Below are positions 35,650-44,946 of a stretch of DNA of 64,000 nucleotides, in pieces (position 1 is the first letter of the stretch; each line of letters begins with the position of its first letter). Position numbers and translations under genes: made by a program. Where the stretch lies: the NCBI RefSeq assembly GCF_900090265.1, contig NZ_LT607752.1:3534001-3598000 (forward strand), given 5' to 3'. Under the pieces are notes generated by a model. It saw only the letters and a program-made list of their open reading frames with translations. It did no database searches and had not been told where the DNA came from. The stretch is from Micromonospora rifamycinica (GTDB lineage Bacteria > Actinomycetota > Actinomycetes > Mycobacteriales > Micromonosporaceae).

Positions 35650-36522
35650 ATGGCTGTCGTGACGGGCAGACGATCGGGGCACGACGAGCCGACGGCGGGC
35701 CGGCGGCGACCACCCAGCCCGGGCCCCGGGGACGGCCCGGGGCCGCGCGGGGCCGCCGTCGCCCCGCAGCCACGGCCCGGACCCGGCCCCGGCGAGGCGG
35801 CCGTCGAGGTCGAGCCGACCACCGGGGCACCGGTCGACGCGGTGCCCCGGCGGGTGCCGGTACGGCAGCCACGCACCGCCCGCTCCGCCGCAGGGGCGAC
35901 CCCACCGGACGACGACGGGTTCTTCTGGGCGCCGATCGAACAGGTGCACTGGGACGGCACCCCGCTCCGCAAGGAGCCCAAGCAGCGGCGGCGGTCACCG
36001 CGCCGGCCCCGCCCCACCCGCCCCGTCCATCCGCCGGACCCGCTGCGGGGGCTCGCCGTGCTGCTGGCGTTGAGCCTGGTGGCGGCGTTCTTCGCCTGGG
36101 TGAGCGCGGGGCCGCTCTGGCTGGCCGTCGGGCACTCCACGGCGGGGACGGTGGTGATCACCGACTGCTCGGGCGGTGGCCTCACCCAGCGCTGCCGGGG
36201 CATCTTCGCCGCCGACGACGACCGGTTCCTGACCCACGGGATACGGGTCAGCGGGGTACCGGCCGCCCGCACCGACGCCGGCACGGCGCTGCGGGCTCGG
36301 GTGACCGGGCCGGGCGGGCAGACCGCGTACGTGGACACCGGGGTGGGCAGGCACCTGCGGTGGCTGCTCGGCCTGCTGGCGGTGGCCGGCTGCGGGGCGG
36401 GAATCGTCCGCTGGACCGGGGCGACCCTGCTGGCCGACCCCCGACGTCGCCGCTGGGCGACCGGTGGCGGCTACGCCGGGCCGGCCCTGATCACCCTGGG
36501 CTTCCTCGTCGCCGCCTGGTGA
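35650..36522 (+). CDS. Membrane protein with Pro-rich cytosolic N-terminus
   Basis: A 290-aa protein of no recognised family. Residues 1-135 are Pro, Arg and Gly-rich and probably disordered and cytosolic. Membrane helices are seen at about 138-160 (LAVLLALSLVAAFFAWVSAG), 237-255 and 270-289. An external domain between helices 1 and 2 contains two Cys (CSGGGLTQRC) that could form a disulfide. A GTG nine bases after the ATG is an equally good start. Divergent from metG, convergent with rsmI. The layout (disordered tail plus a small extracytoplasmic loop) suggests an envelope-associated role; nothing more specific is supported. Confidence 0.75.
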   Translation: MAVVTGRRSGHDEPTAGRRRPPSPGPGDGPGPRGAAVAPQPRPGPGPGEAAVEVEPTTGAPVDAVPRRVPVRQPRTARSAAGATPPDDDGFFWAPIEQVHWDGTPLRKEPKQRRRSPRRPRPTRPVHPPDPLRGLAVLLALSLVAAFFAWVSAGPLWLAVGHSTAGTVVITDCSGGGLTQRCRGIFAADDDRFLTHGIRVSGVPAARTDAGTALRARVTGPGGQTAYVDTGVGRHLRWLLGLLAVAGCGAGIVRWTGATLLADPRRRRWATGGGYAGPALITLGFLVAAW

Positions 36523-36638
36523 ACACCGCCGCCGGGCGAGTACCGCCGCCCGGTGAGCACCGCCTCCGATGAGTGCCGCGGCCGGATGAGTGCCGCGGCC
36601 GGGCGGGCAGGTTTGGGGCAGGGGGCGGGGTGGTCCGG

Positions 36639-37487
36639 TCAGCGGTGCACGACGGTGTAGACGTCCCGACGGCGCAGCCCGTACCCGGTGGCCACCTCGG
36701 TGATCGCGTCCCGCCGGGACGTCCCGGCGGCCTCCCGCTCGGCCACCGCGGCGCGCAGCGTGTCGTCGTCGGGGCGCTCGGCGGGGGTTTCCGGCGCCCC
36801 CGCGACGACCAGGGTGATCTCGCCGCGCGGCTCGCCCCGGGCGGCCCACTCGGCGAGTTCGCCGAGTGGCCGGCGGACGACCTCCTCGTAGGTCTTGGTC
36901 AGCTCGCGGCAGAGCGCGGCGGGCCGGTCGACGCCGAACGCGGCGGCCAGGTCGGCCAGGGCGGCGGCGATCCGGTGCGGGGCCTCGAAGAGGACCAGGG
37001 TGCGCGGTTCGGTGGCGAGGGCCGCCAACCGGGCCCGGCGGCCGCCGGGTGTACGGGGCAGGAAGCCCTCGAAGCAGAACCGGTCGCAGGGCAGCCCGGA
37101 CAGGGCCAGGGCGGTGGTCACGGCGCTCGGGCCGGGTGCCGCGGTGACCGGCACCCCGGCGTCGAGCGCGGCGGTGACCAGCCGGTACCCGGGGTCGGAG
37201 ACGCTGGGCATGCCGCCGTCGGTGACCAGGGCGACCAGGTAGCCCTCGCGGAGCACGTCGACCAGTTCGGGGGTACGCCGCTCCTCGTTGCCCTCGAAGT
37301 AGGAGACGATCCGGCCGCCGACGGTGACGTCGAGATCGCGGGCGAGCCGGAGGAGCCGGCGGGTGTCCTCGGCGGCGACCACGTCGGCGGTGGCGAGGGC
37401 GTCACGGAGCCGGGGGGACGCGTCAGCGGGGTTGCCCAACGGCGCACCGAGCAGAATCAGGCGTCCAGTCTCGGACATTTCGCCCAC
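36639..37487 (-). CDS. rsmI: 16S rRNA (cytidine1402-2'-O)-methyltransferase
   Basis: SAM-dependent 2'-O-methyltransferase of the tetrapyrrole methylase fold acting on C1402 of 16S rRNA, about 282 aa (E. coli 286). Signatures are LILLGAPLGNPADASPRLRDAL at the start, AAEDTRRLLRL, the SAM loop VTDGGMPSVSDPGYRLV and AAPGPSAVTTALALSGLP. GTG 37487 with AAGGAG 8 nt upstream is preferred; ATG 37478 (MSETGRL) is the alternative. Divergent from the protein mannosyltransferase gene, 83 bp away, a pairing conserved across actinobacteria. Confidence 0.95.
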   Translation of the reverse strand: MGEMSETGRLILLGAPLGNPADASPRLRDALATADVVAAEDTRRLLRLARDLDVTVGGRIVSYFEGNEERRTPELVDVLREGYLVALVTDGGMPSVSDPGYRLVTAALDAGVPVTAAPGPSAVTTALALSGLPCDRFCFEGFLPRTPGGRRARLAALATEPRTLVLFEAPHRIAAALADLAAAFGVDRPAALCRELTKTYEEVVRRPLGELAEWAARGEPRGEITLVVAGAPETPAERPDDDTLRAAVAEREAAGTSRRDAITEVATGYGLRRRDVYTVVHR

Positions 37488-37570
37488 GAAACGCGCTCCT
37501 TCATCGATAGTCGTACCAATCTCGGGGACGATGGACGCCACCGGGCACCTTCTCAGCCTACGATCGCCGG

Positions 37571-39367
37571 GTGACGAGTGCGTCGACAGCACAGGGTGCG
37601 AGCGCGGACCGATCCGACCCGGAGGCACCCCCTCCCGAGGGCGGCGGAGGTGGCGTGCCGGCGATCGTCCGCCGCCGGCTCGCCACCGTCGAGAACCGGC
37701 TGGACGTGAACTCGTGGATCGCCACCGCCGTGGTGGTGGCGATCGCCGCCGTCCTGCGCCTGCTCGGGCTGAGCAGCCCGAAGGGCAAGATCTTCGACGA
37801 GATCTACTACGCCCGGGACGCCTACGGCCTGATCGACCGGGGCGTCGAGTGGAACTACAAGGACAACGGCCCGTCCTACGTGGTCCACCCGCCGCTGGGC
37901 AAGTGGCTGATCGGGCTCGGCGAGTGGGCCTTCGGCTACCAGGACGCGGAGACCAACATCTCCGTGCCGGGCCACCTGATGACCACCGCCCCGGAGTTCG
38001 GCTGGCGGATCGGCGCGGCGCTGGCCGGCATCCTCTCGGTGCTGATGCTGACCCGGATCGCCCGCCGGATGTTCCGTTCCACCACGCTCGGATGCGCCGC
38101 CGGCCTGCTGCTCGCCTTGGACGGCTTCCACCTGGTGCTCTCCCGTACCGCGCTGCTCGACATCTTCCTGCTGCTGTTCGTGCTCGCCGCCTTCGGCGCG
38201 CTGGTGCTCGACCGGGACGCCCGGCGGCGGCGCTGGGCCCGCGCACTCGACGCGGGGCTCGACCCGACCGCCCCCGGCCGGGCCGGTCGCCCCGCCGGTG
38301 GCTGGCGGAACTGGCCCTGGTGGCGGCTGCTCGCCGGGGTGCTGCTCGGCTGCGCGTGCGCGGTGAAGTGGAGCGGGATCTACTTCGTGCCGGCCTTCGG
38401 GCTGCTGGCCCTGCTCTGGGAGGTCGGCGTCCGCCGGTCGGCCGGGGTACGCCGGCCGTGGCGGGACGCGCTCCTCGACGAGCTGCCCTGGCTGGTGCTC
38501 GCCGGACTGCTGGTGGTCGGGACGTACGTGGCGACCTGGTCGGGCTGGCTGCTCTCCGACGAGGGCTACTACCGGTCCGCGGCCCGGTACCCCAACCTCC
38601 CGGGGCTCAATGACACCCCGATCATCGGCTCGCTGACCAACCTGTTCCAGTACCACAAGGCGGCGTTCGAGTTCCACACCGGTTTGGAGACGGCGCACAA
38701 GTACCAGTCGTGGCCCTGGCAGTGGCTGCTGCTGGGTCGACCGGTGGCGTTCCACTGGTCGGGCGACGGCGCGTGCGGCGCTCCGACCTGCGCCTCGGAG
38801 ATCCTGCTGCTGGGCACGCCACTGCTCTGGTGGTCGTTCCTGCCGGCCCTGGGGGCCACCCTCTGGCTCGGTGTGGCGCGGCGGGACTGGCGGGCCGGGG
38901 CGATCCTGGTGACCGTGGCGGCCGGCCTGCTGCCCTGGTTCTGGTACGCCCTCGACGGCCGGACGATGTTCTCCTTCTACGCCGCCCCGGCGCTGCCGTT
39001 CCTGGTGCTGGCGGTGGTCTACGTGCTCGGCGCGATCGCCACCCCCACCACCACCGGCCCCACCAGCCCGGCCCGGGCCACCCCGGCACCGGACGACCCC
39101 CTCCCCGACAGCTCCGCACCGGACGGCCCAGCACCGGACGGCTCCGCACCGGACGGCCGGGAACCGGTCGCGGTGGGTGTCGCGGAGGCCGATGCGGCCA
39201 CCGCCGAGGAGATCGCCGACCGGCGACTGATCGGTGGGGTCATCGTCGGCGCCTACGTGCTGCTGGTGGCGCTCTGCTTCGCGTACTTCTACCCGATCTT
39301 CGTCGGCAACCTCCTGCCGTACGACGACTGGTCCGCCCGGATGTGGCTGGACGGTCGCTGGATCTGA
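37571..39367 (+). CDS. Protein O-mannosyltransferase (GT39)
   Basis: Polytopic dolichyl/polyprenyl-phosphate-mannose protein mannosyltransferase, 598 aa, transferring mannose to Ser/Thr of exported proteins on the outer face of the membrane. The catalytic first external loop carries FDEIYYARDAYGL with the Asp-Glu pair (about residue 77) and YVVHPPLGKWLIGLGE. About ten membrane helices follow, with the PMT C-terminal FYPIFVGNLLPY motif. An inserted loop near residue 495-535 has APDG/PAPDGS repeats. GTG start at 37571. Related to Pmt of Mycobacterium and Streptomyces; orthology to Rv1002c is likely from the shared rsmI neighbour. Confidence 0.93.
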   Translation: MTSASTAQGASADRSDPEAPPPEGGGGGVPAIVRRRLATVENRLDVNSWIATAVVVAIAAVLRLLGLSSPKGKIFDEIYYARDAYGLIDRGVEWNYKDNGPSYVVHPPLGKWLIGLGEWAFGYQDAETNISVPGHLMTTAPEFGWRIGAALAGILSVLMLTRIARRMFRSTTLGCAAGLLLALDGFHLVLSRTALLDIFLLLFVLAAFGALVLDRDARRRRWARALDAGLDPTAPGRAGRPAGGWRNWPWWRLLAGVLLGCACAVKWSGIYFVPAFGLLALLWEVGVRRSAGVRRPWRDALLDELPWLVLAGLLVVGTYVATWSGWLLSDEGYYRSAARYPNLPGLNDTPIIGSLTNLFQYHKAAFEFHTGLETAHKYQSWPWQWLLLGRPVAFHWSGDGACGAPTCASEILLLGTPLLWWSFLPALGATLWLGVARRDWRAGAILVTVAAGLLPWFWYALDGRTMFSFYAAPALPFLVLAVVYVLGAIATPTTTGPTSPARATPAPDDPLPDSSAPDGPAPDGSAPDGREPVAVGVAEADAATAEEIADRRLIGGVIVGAYVLLVALCFAYFYPIFVGNLLPYDDWSARMWLDGRWI

Positions 39368-39863
39368 TCCGACCCCGTCGCGGGGTGGTGGCCCGACGCC
39401 GGCCGGAGGGTCGGCGTCGGGCGGGTCGCCGGTCGGATGGTTCGTGCCCGCCACCGGTCGCAGCACGGCGCAGGACCACGATGCCGCAGCGCGGCGCAGG
39501 ACCACGATGCCGCAGCGCGGCGGAAGCACAAGCTGCCGCGGCATGCTGGAGGCCGCAGCGCGGCGGACGACCGCACACAAGGACGCGCCCCGATCGCCTG
39601 CCACGGGGGAAGCGGGCGATTGGGGCGCGCAAAAAGAGCTTAGCCACGTTGTGCCACCGGCACAACGGGTCGACTTCAGTCAGATTTCCGACTGATGCTT
39701 CGCACGGCAAATAGTTTACATCTAGCATCTAACGGACGGTCATCGACCGTCGAACGGACGTCCACCATCCGCCACTCGGACGACCCGGTGACCGGGTCAC
39801 GATGTCGCGCAGACGCAGTGGTCCCCGGTGAGGCTCCATAGTGGATCTCACTACACTCGCCCG
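39368..39863. other. Repeat- and hairpin-rich non-coding region
   Basis: 496 bp without a supported gene. It holds a 26-bp direct repeat (starts near 39466 and 39492, followed by a degenerate third copy), a 14-bp stem with one G-U type mismatch (39585-39598 with 39615-39628) followed by AAAAAG, a perfect 8-bp stem (39648-39655/39659-39666), CAGTC/GACTG at 39678-39695, and a perfect 7-bp stem (39735-39741/39745-39751). The DNA from 39625 to 39735 is distinctly more AT-rich than its surroundings. A candidate for a non-coding RNA or complex leader of the vWA gene; nothing proves it. Confidence 0.5.
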
Positions 39864-41144
39864 GTGATCAACACGAGACGACGATCGACGGCCGTCCTGA
39901 TCGGACTGTTGGCGGCGACCTCGCTGACCGGCCCCGCACCGGCCCGCGCCGATGACGAGGAACCCGTCGAGCCGCCCAAGGTGGAGCTGGTGCTCGACGT
40001 GAGCGGGTCGATGCGGGCCGCCGACATCGACGGACGCAGCCGGATCTCGGTCGCCCAGCAGGCCTTCAACGAGGTGGTCGACGCACTGCCCGGGGAGACC
40101 CAGCTCGGCATCCGGGTGCTCGGCGCGACCTACCGGGGCAAGGACAAGAAGCAGGGCTGCCTGGACACCCAGCAGATCGTGCCGGTCGGGCCGGTGGACC
40201 GCACCGCGGCCAAGGCGGCGGTGGCGACCCTGCGGCCGACCGGCTTCACCCCGGTCGGGCTGGCCCTGCGCTCCGCCGCCCGGGACCTCGGCACCGGCAC
40301 GACCGCCCGCCGGATCGTGCTGATCACCGACGGCGAGGACACCTGCGCCCCGCCCGACCCGTGCGAGGTGGCCCGGGAGCTGGCCGCCCAGGGCACCAAA
40401 CTGGTGGTCGACACGCTCGGCCTGGCCCCCGACGAGAAGGTCCGCAGGCAGCTGCTCTGCATCGCCACCGCGACCGGCGGCACCTACACCGCGGCGCAGA
40501 GCGCCGACGAGCTGACCGGCCGGATCAAGCAGCTGGTCGACCGGGCCAAGGAGACGTACACCGCCGCCCCGGCCGTGGTGACCGGGCGGGCGGAGTGCGC
40601 GAACGCGCCGCTGCTCGCCCCCGGCGTATACGCCGACCGGGAGGAGTTCTCCGAGCACCGCTGGTACCGGGTGCCCGTCCGGCCGGGGCAGGAGCTGCGC
40701 GCCTCGGTCAGTGTGGCGCTGGACCGGCCGGTCAACCCGGACCACGCGGTGCTGCTGCGGGCCACCGCCACCGACGGCCGGGAACTGGTCCGGGGGGTCG
40801 ACGCCGGCAGCGGTCGTACCGACGTGGTGTCGGCGGGGTTGCGCTGGTCGGGGACGGCGGACGGGGCGACACCTAGCCCGTCGGCCACCGACGCGCCGGT
40901 GCCGGCCACCACGGTCTGCCTGGTGGTCAGCAACGCCTTCGCCCCCCGCCCGGGAACCCGGGCCGCACCCGGCATGCCGGTCGAGCTGACCATCGACGTG
41001 GTCGCCTCCTCGCCCGCCCCGGCCGCGCCGGACCTCGGGCGCGGCTGGGTGCTGCTGCTCCTGCTCACCCTGGCCGGGCTGCTCACCGGCCTGGTCGTCG
41101 GGCTGCTCACCCGCTGGTGGGTGGCGACGTGGAGGACGAACTGA
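39864..41144 (+). CDS. Secreted/anchored von Willebrand factor A domain protein
   Basis: A 426-aa exported protein with a signal peptide (TAVLIGLLAATSLTGPAPARA), a vWA domain (about residues 38-215) with the MIDAS DVSGS motif (DxSxS) and LITDGEDTC strand, a beta-rich domain (about 230-390) and one C-terminal membrane helix (GWVLLLLLTLAGLLTGLVVGLL). Three Cys pairs fit extracellular disulfides. GTG 39864 lies 6 nt after TACACT (39852-39857), a likely -10, so the mRNA may be leaderless. Followed at once by a second exported gene. Metal-dependent adhesion or a scaffold in an envelope complex is inferred. Confidence 0.88.
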   Translation: MINTRRRSTAVLIGLLAATSLTGPAPARADDEEPVEPPKVELVLDVSGSMRAADIDGRSRISVAQQAFNEVVDALPGETQLGIRVLGATYRGKDKKQGCLDTQQIVPVGPVDRTAAKAAVATLRPTGFTPVGLALRSAARDLGTGTTARRIVLITDGEDTCAPPDPCEVARELAAQGTKLVVDTLGLAPDEKVRRQLLCIATATGGTYTAAQSADELTGRIKQLVDRAKETYTAAPAVVTGRAECANAPLLAPGVYADREEFSEHRWYRVPVRPGQELRASVSVALDRPVNPDHAVLLRATATDGRELVRGVDAGSGRTDVVSAGLRWSGTADGATPSPSATDAPVPATTVCLVVSNAFAPRPGTRAAPGMPVELTIDVVASSPAPAAPDLGRGWVLLLLLTLAGLLTGLVVGLLTRWWVATWRTN

Positions 41145-41146
41145 CC

Positions 41147-41926
41147 ATGCGTACCCCGATCATCCGGACCGGCGCGGCGCTGGCCGCCGCCGGACTGGCC
41201 CTGCTCGTCGCCCCCCGCCCGGCCACCGCCGCGCCCACCCCCTCCCCCGGCGCCACCCCGGTCACCCGGGCCGGGACGTCCTTCCTCACCGCCACCGTCA
41301 TCGCGGCCGGTCAACCGGTCCGGGTGAGCGCCTCCACCGGCGACTTCCTGTACTGGTCGTTCCCGGCGACGGCGGGGCAACGGCACGAGGTCACCGCTAC
41401 GGTGTCCCTGCCCAAGGCCCGCACCGGCGCGTCCACCTGGACGGTGGAGGTCTTCGACGGGCTGCGTCGCCGGCAGGCCTGCACGGCCGGGGCGCAGACC
41501 CCGACGGTGACCGCGTCGGCGGGCAGCGTGGCGCTGGGCTGCACGCTGCGTCAGGTGCGCTCCTGGGCGGAACCGTGGTCGGCCGACCCGCTGCCCGGCA
41601 CCTACTTCGTCCGGCTGTCCGTGACCGAGCTGCCCGAACCCGACCTGGGGCAGCCGGTCGACGTGGAGCTGCTGGTGTCCGCCGAGGGCGAGGGCTCGCG
41701 CGACGACGGCGAGTTGCGGGCGCCGCTGGTGCCGAACACCCGGGCCGGCACGGTGCTGACCGGTGAGCCGGCAGCCGCCCCCGCCGAGTCCGACGACGAC
41801 TGGTTCGACGGCGACTGGCTGCCGACGCTCGGCTCGCGGTGGGCGTGGAGCACCGTCGGCGGCGCGCTCGCCGCCGTCGCCGGGGTGGTCGGCTTCGCGC
41901 TGACCCGCCGCCCCCGCCGCCGCTGA
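41147..41926 (+). CDS. Exported membrane-anchored partner of the vWA protein
   Basis: A 259-aa protein with a signal peptide (AALAAAGLALLVAPRPATA), an extracytoplasmic beta-rich domain and a C-terminal helix (VGGALAAVAGVVGFAL) ending in an Arg-rich tail. The ATG lies 2 nt after the vWA stop and has GGAGG at 41131-41135, inside the vWA gene, so they are coupled. Its domain resembles the second domain of the vWA protein (shared GQxVRVS..., YWSFPATAGQRHEV pattern versus RWYRVPVRPGQELRASV), suggesting a common fold and interaction. I do not recognise a named family. Both ends topologically match an envelope complex of two anchored proteins. Confidence 0.8.
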   Translation: MRTPIIRTGAALAAAGLALLVAPRPATAAPTPSPGATPVTRAGTSFLTATVIAAGQPVRVSASTGDFLYWSFPATAGQRHEVTATVSLPKARTGASTWTVEVFDGLRRRQACTAGAQTPTVTASAGSVALGCTLRQVRSWAEPWSADPLPGTYFVRLSVTELPEPDLGQPVDVELLVSAEGEGSRDDGELRAPLVPNTRAGTVLTGEPAAAPAESDDDWFDGDWLPTLGSRWAWSTVGGALAAVAGVVGFALTRRPRRR

Positions 41927-42061
41927 CCGGCCCCGACGTCGGGGCAGGCCGACCGCGACGGGGCGGTCCGGTGTCACCCGGTTGCGGTACGTTCACCTGC
42001 CATGGCCGATGGTCCGCGCACCGGGCGGACCGGCGGCGGTCGTACCGGAAGGGGTGGGTTG

Positions 42062-42718
42062 ATGCGTGACCTGCTGCCGGCGGCGGTCTCGGTGGCGGTG
42101 GCCGAGACGGCCGACTGGGTGGGTGAGCTGCTCCCGGCGGAGCGGGCCGGGCTGGGCGAGCGGGCGGTGGAGAGCCGACGGCGGGACTTCACCGCCGGGC
42201 GGGTCTGCGCCCGCCGGGCGATGACCGCCCTCGGTTTGCCGGCCGCCCCGGTCCCGGCCGCGCCCAACCGCGCGCCGGTCTGGCCGGCGGGGCTGGTCGG
42301 CACCATCACCCACACCCGGGGCTACTGCGCCGCCGCCGTCGCCCGCCACGCCGACCTGCGCGCGGTCGGCATGGACGCCGAGCGGGACAAGGAACTCAAC
42401 GCCGGGGTACGCCGGCTGATCATGTGCCCCGAGGAGGAGGACCACCTGGCCCGGCTGCCCGGCGGGGTGAACTGGCCGGTGGTGGTGTTCAGCGCCAAGG
42501 AGACCGTCTACAAGGTCTGGCACCCCGTGGTCGGGTCCTGGTTGGATTTCCTCGACGCCACCGTCGAGCTGGAACCGGACACCGGCGTCTTCACCGCCCG
42601 GATCAGCCCGGCACGGGTGTCGGCGGCCACCGTGGCCGACCCGCCCGCCCTGGTCACCGGCCGGTTCGCGGTCGAGGGCGACCTGGTCCGCACGGCGGCC
42701 GTGCTGCCCCTGCGCTGA
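42062..42718 (+). CDS. 4'-phosphopantetheinyl transferase (Sfp/EntD type)
   Basis: Transfers phosphopantetheine from CoA to carrier proteins of polyketide, non-ribosomal peptide or siderophore synthesis, about 218 aa. Hallmarks are the GTITHTRGYCAAAV strand, the Mg-binding GMDAE (equivalent to GxDxE) and FSAKETVYKVW (equivalent to FSxKEAxxK). ATG 42062 has GGAAGGGG 7 nt upstream; ATG 42002 is in frame behind a possible leaderless -10 (TACGTT) but adds a low-complexity leader. No carrier protein genes are close, so it probably serves unlinked clusters. Confidence 0.92.
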   Translation: MRDLLPAAVSVAVAETADWVGELLPAERAGLGERAVESRRRDFTAGRVCARRAMTALGLPAAPVPAAPNRAPVWPAGLVGTITHTRGYCAAAVARHADLRAVGMDAERDKELNAGVRRLIMCPEEEDHLARLPGGVNWPVVVFSAKETVYKVWHPVVGSWLDFLDATVELEPDTGVFTARISPARVSAATVADPPALVTGRFAVEGDLVRTAAVLPLR

Positions 42719-42780
42719 GCCCTTGCCGCCACCCACTAGCGTCCAGGAGTTACGACCGTCGACCGCGTGCGAGGAGTACG

Positions 42781-43857
42781 GTGAGCCAGCCCCAACCCCC
42801 GTCCGGGCCGCAGGACCCCGACCAGCCGCCCTCCGGGGCGGCGCAGCCGTTCCCGCCGGCATCCGACCGACCGAAGCCGGTGGACCCCACCGCCGCGCTG
42901 CCACCGGTCCCGGAGCCGCCGCCTTCCTACTCCACCGACCCGTACGCGCCACCGTCGCCGTACGCGCCACCGCCGGTCTCCGGCGTTCCGCAACCGGCGT
43001 CCGGGCAGCCCTACCCGTCGTACCAGCCGGGCACGGCACCCCCGCCGGTCTCGGGCGGGGGCTACCCGCCGGTCTCGGGCGGGGGCTACCCGCCGTCCGC
43101 CCCGGGCTATTCGCCGGTCTCCGGTGCGGGGTATCCGGCGCCCGCCCCTGGCTATCCGCCGGTCTCCGGTGCCGGATACCCGCCGCCGCCCGGCGGGCCG
43201 GGTGGACCCGGCTACCAGTGGGGACCGCCTCCGGCCGCCTCGTCGGGCAAGAAGGTCTGGATCATCATCGGCGTGGTGGTCGCCGTGGTGCTGCTGCTCT
43301 GCTGCGGTGGCCTCGTCGTCGCGGCGGTGGCCGGGAGCCAGCGGGCCGACGAGGCGGCCGAGGAGACCGACCGACCGGTGCCGGCCCCCGACGTCACCAG
43401 GGTGCCGGGGCTGCCCGGCGACCGACCGTCGGCCGGGCCGTCGTCCACCGACGACGAGACGTTCAACCTCAGGGCCGGCGAGACGCTGGTGATCAACGAC
43501 GACGACGGGACCATCGAGATCACCGTCCGGAGTTTCACCACCTCGTCCAAGGGCTGCCGCTCGTTCGCCCCGCCGCCGAACAAGGGTATGTACCTGATCG
43601 CCGACGTCACCGCCACGGTGACCAAGGGCACGGCATCGATCAATCCGTTCTACTTCCAGTGGGTGGCCGACGACGGCACCACGGTCAACGGGCTGGCCGG
43701 CGCGCTGTCCGGCTGCGGCGGCGACATGCTCGACTCGGGCAGCGGCATGCGGGCCGGCAGCAAGCGGTCCGGCGCGGTGGTCTTCGACGTGGCCGACAAG
43801 TCGGGCGCGGTCGAATACCAGCACAGGTTCGAGGCGGCCGGTTCCTGGAAGCCCTGA
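42781..43857 (+). CDS. Pro/Gly/Tyr-rich single-pass protein with an extracellular DUF4352-like domain
   Basis: A 358-aa protein. Residues 1-155 are cytosolic and built of repeated PPVSGxGYP modules (at least six copies). One membrane helix follows (KKVWIIIGVVVAVVLLLCCGG, with two Cys at its end), then a linker and a C-terminal beta domain (about 235-358) with two Cys (CRSFAPPP, GALSGCGGD), resembling the immunoglobulin-like DUF4352 fold: GMYLIADVTATVTKGTASINPFYFQW, SGAVVFDVADKSG. GTG 42781 has GAGGAG 4 nt upstream. This architecture is common in actinobacterial membrane lipo/anchored proteins of unknown function. The repeats resemble low-complexity segments that bind cytosolic partners. Confidence 0.82.
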   Translation: MSQPQPPSGPQDPDQPPSGAAQPFPPASDRPKPVDPTAALPPVPEPPPSYSTDPYAPPSPYAPPPVSGVPQPASGQPYPSYQPGTAPPPVSGGGYPPVSGGGYPPSAPGYSPVSGAGYPAPAPGYPPVSGAGYPPPPGGPGGPGYQWGPPPAASSGKKVWIIIGVVVAVVLLLCCGGLVVAAVAGSQRADEAAEETDRPVPAPDVTRVPGLPGDRPSAGPSSTDDETFNLRAGETLVINDDDGTIEITVRSFTTSSKGCRSFAPPPNKGMYLIADVTATVTKGTASINPFYFQWVADDGTTVNGLAGALSGCGGDMLDSGSGMRAGSKRSGAVVFDVADKSGAVEYQHRFEAAGSWKP

Positions 43858-43873
43858 CCTCCCAGGTCCCGTG

Positions 43874-43905
43874 CCGGGCCGGCTCCCCGGTGGGAGCCGG
43901 CCCGG
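43874..43905 (+). terminator. Hairpin terminator after the Pro-rich membrane protein gene
   Basis: Perfect 14-bp inverted repeat (43874-43887 with 43892-43905) and a CGGT tetraloop, 16 bp after the stop. High-GC terminator without a T-tract. Confidence 0.75.
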
Positions 43906-44070
43906 TCCCGTCACCGCCCGGCCCGGCCCGGCCTGTGGCGGAGGCGGTGGCACCCGGTCCGGTCCCGCCCGGTCCGTGGGGGGCCGGGATCGCTGCCGCG
44001 CCTTGAAACGGGTCCGGTGCGGGCGGATGCTGATGGCATCGACCTTCACCGATCGACTTGGAGGTGGGAG

Positions 44071-44946
44071 ATGCGCCGTCTCTCGCTCGCTGCCCTGACC
44101 CTGGCCGTCGCCCTACTGCCGGCGACCCCGGCCGTCGCGTACGCCGGTGCCACCGACCCGGTGGCCGTGCCGCCCGGGTCCACCGGACCGGCCGCGGCAA
44201 CCGCTCTACAGGACGTGCGGACCGTCGGTACCACCTGGGGTCCGGATCCGACGACCGGCCGGCTGACCCTCACCGTCGACGACACCGTCCACCCCGAGCA
44301 GGTACGCGCGCTACGCGTCACCGCCGTACGGGCCGGGGCGGACCTGCGCCACGAGCCCGGTCGGCTACGCCTCCTCATCGCCGGCGGGCAGGCCGTCTAC
44401 GGCGGTGGTGCCCGCTGCTCGCTGGGCGCGAACGTGCGCAGCGGCACCACCTCCTACTTCCTCACCGCCGGGCACTGCACCGCCACCGCGACGAGCTGGT
44501 ACGCCGACGCCGGTCAGACCACCGTGCTGGGCACCCGCGTCGCCAGCAGTTTCCCCACCAACGACTACGGCCTGGTCCGCTACACCGGGCGGGTCGACCG
44601 GCCGAGCGCCGTCTACACCTACCCCGGCCTGCTCACCATCAACGGCGTGGGCACTGCGTACATCGGCCAGGCGGTCTGCCGCAGCGGTTCCACCACCGGT
44701 GTCCGGTGTGGCACCGTGACCGCTCTCAACCAGACGGTCAACTGGGCCGAGGGCAGCGTGTCCGGGCTGATCCGCACCAATATCTGCGCCGAGCCCGGCG
44801 ACAGCGGCGGTCCGCTCTACGTCGCCGCGACCGGGATGATCATCGGCATCCTCTCCGGGGGCAGCGGCAACTGCACCAGCGGCGGCACCACCTTCTACCA
44901 GCCGATCGCCGAGGCGCTCGCCGCCTACGGCGTCACCATCCCCTGA
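44071..44946 (+). CDS. Secreted trypsin-like serine protease (S1 family)
   Basis: Exported protease of 291 aa with signal peptide ([20 protein letters not shown]), a propeptide of about 85 residues and a chymotrypsin-fold domain. The triad is complete: His in FLTAGHCTA (about residue 139), Asp in [10 protein letters not shown] (about 168) and Ser in [13 protein letters not shown] (about 250). Cys pairs flank the His and Ser as in streptogrisins. GGAGG lies 6 nt before ATG 44071. The propeptide is probably an inhibitory chaperone. Streptogrisin-like specificity is likely but the S1 pocket residues cannot be assigned safely. Confidence 0.93.
   Translation: MRRLSLAALTLAVALLPATPAVAYAGATDPVAVPPGSTGPAAATALQDVRTVGTTWGPDPTTGRLTLTVDDTVHPEQVRALRVTAVRAGADLRHEPGRLRLLIAGGQAVYGGGARCSLGANVRSGTTSYFLTAGHCTATATSWYADAGQTTVLGTRVASSFPTNDYGLVRYTGRVDRPSAVYTYPGLLTINGVGTAYIGQAVCRSGSTTGVRCGTVTALNQTVNWAEGSVSGLIRTNICAEPGDSGGPLYVAATGMIIGILSGGSGNCTSGGTTFYQPIAEALAAYGVTIP

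Noticed and set aside
37488..38246. N-terminal extension of rsmI
   Set aside because: Upstream codons in that frame are antisense to the protein mannosyltransferase gene and do not resemble methyltransferases.
39585..39628. Intrinsic terminator for the mannosyltransferase gene
   Set aside because: The strong stem is followed by A residues, not T, on the plus strand, and the T run precedes the stem on the minus strand. It is kept only as an unexplained hairpin.
42002..42061. Longer N-terminus for the phosphopantetheinyl transferase
   Set aside because: The added 20 residues are Gly/Arg/Thr low complexity and the ATG at 42062 has a better ribosome site; left as an alternative only.
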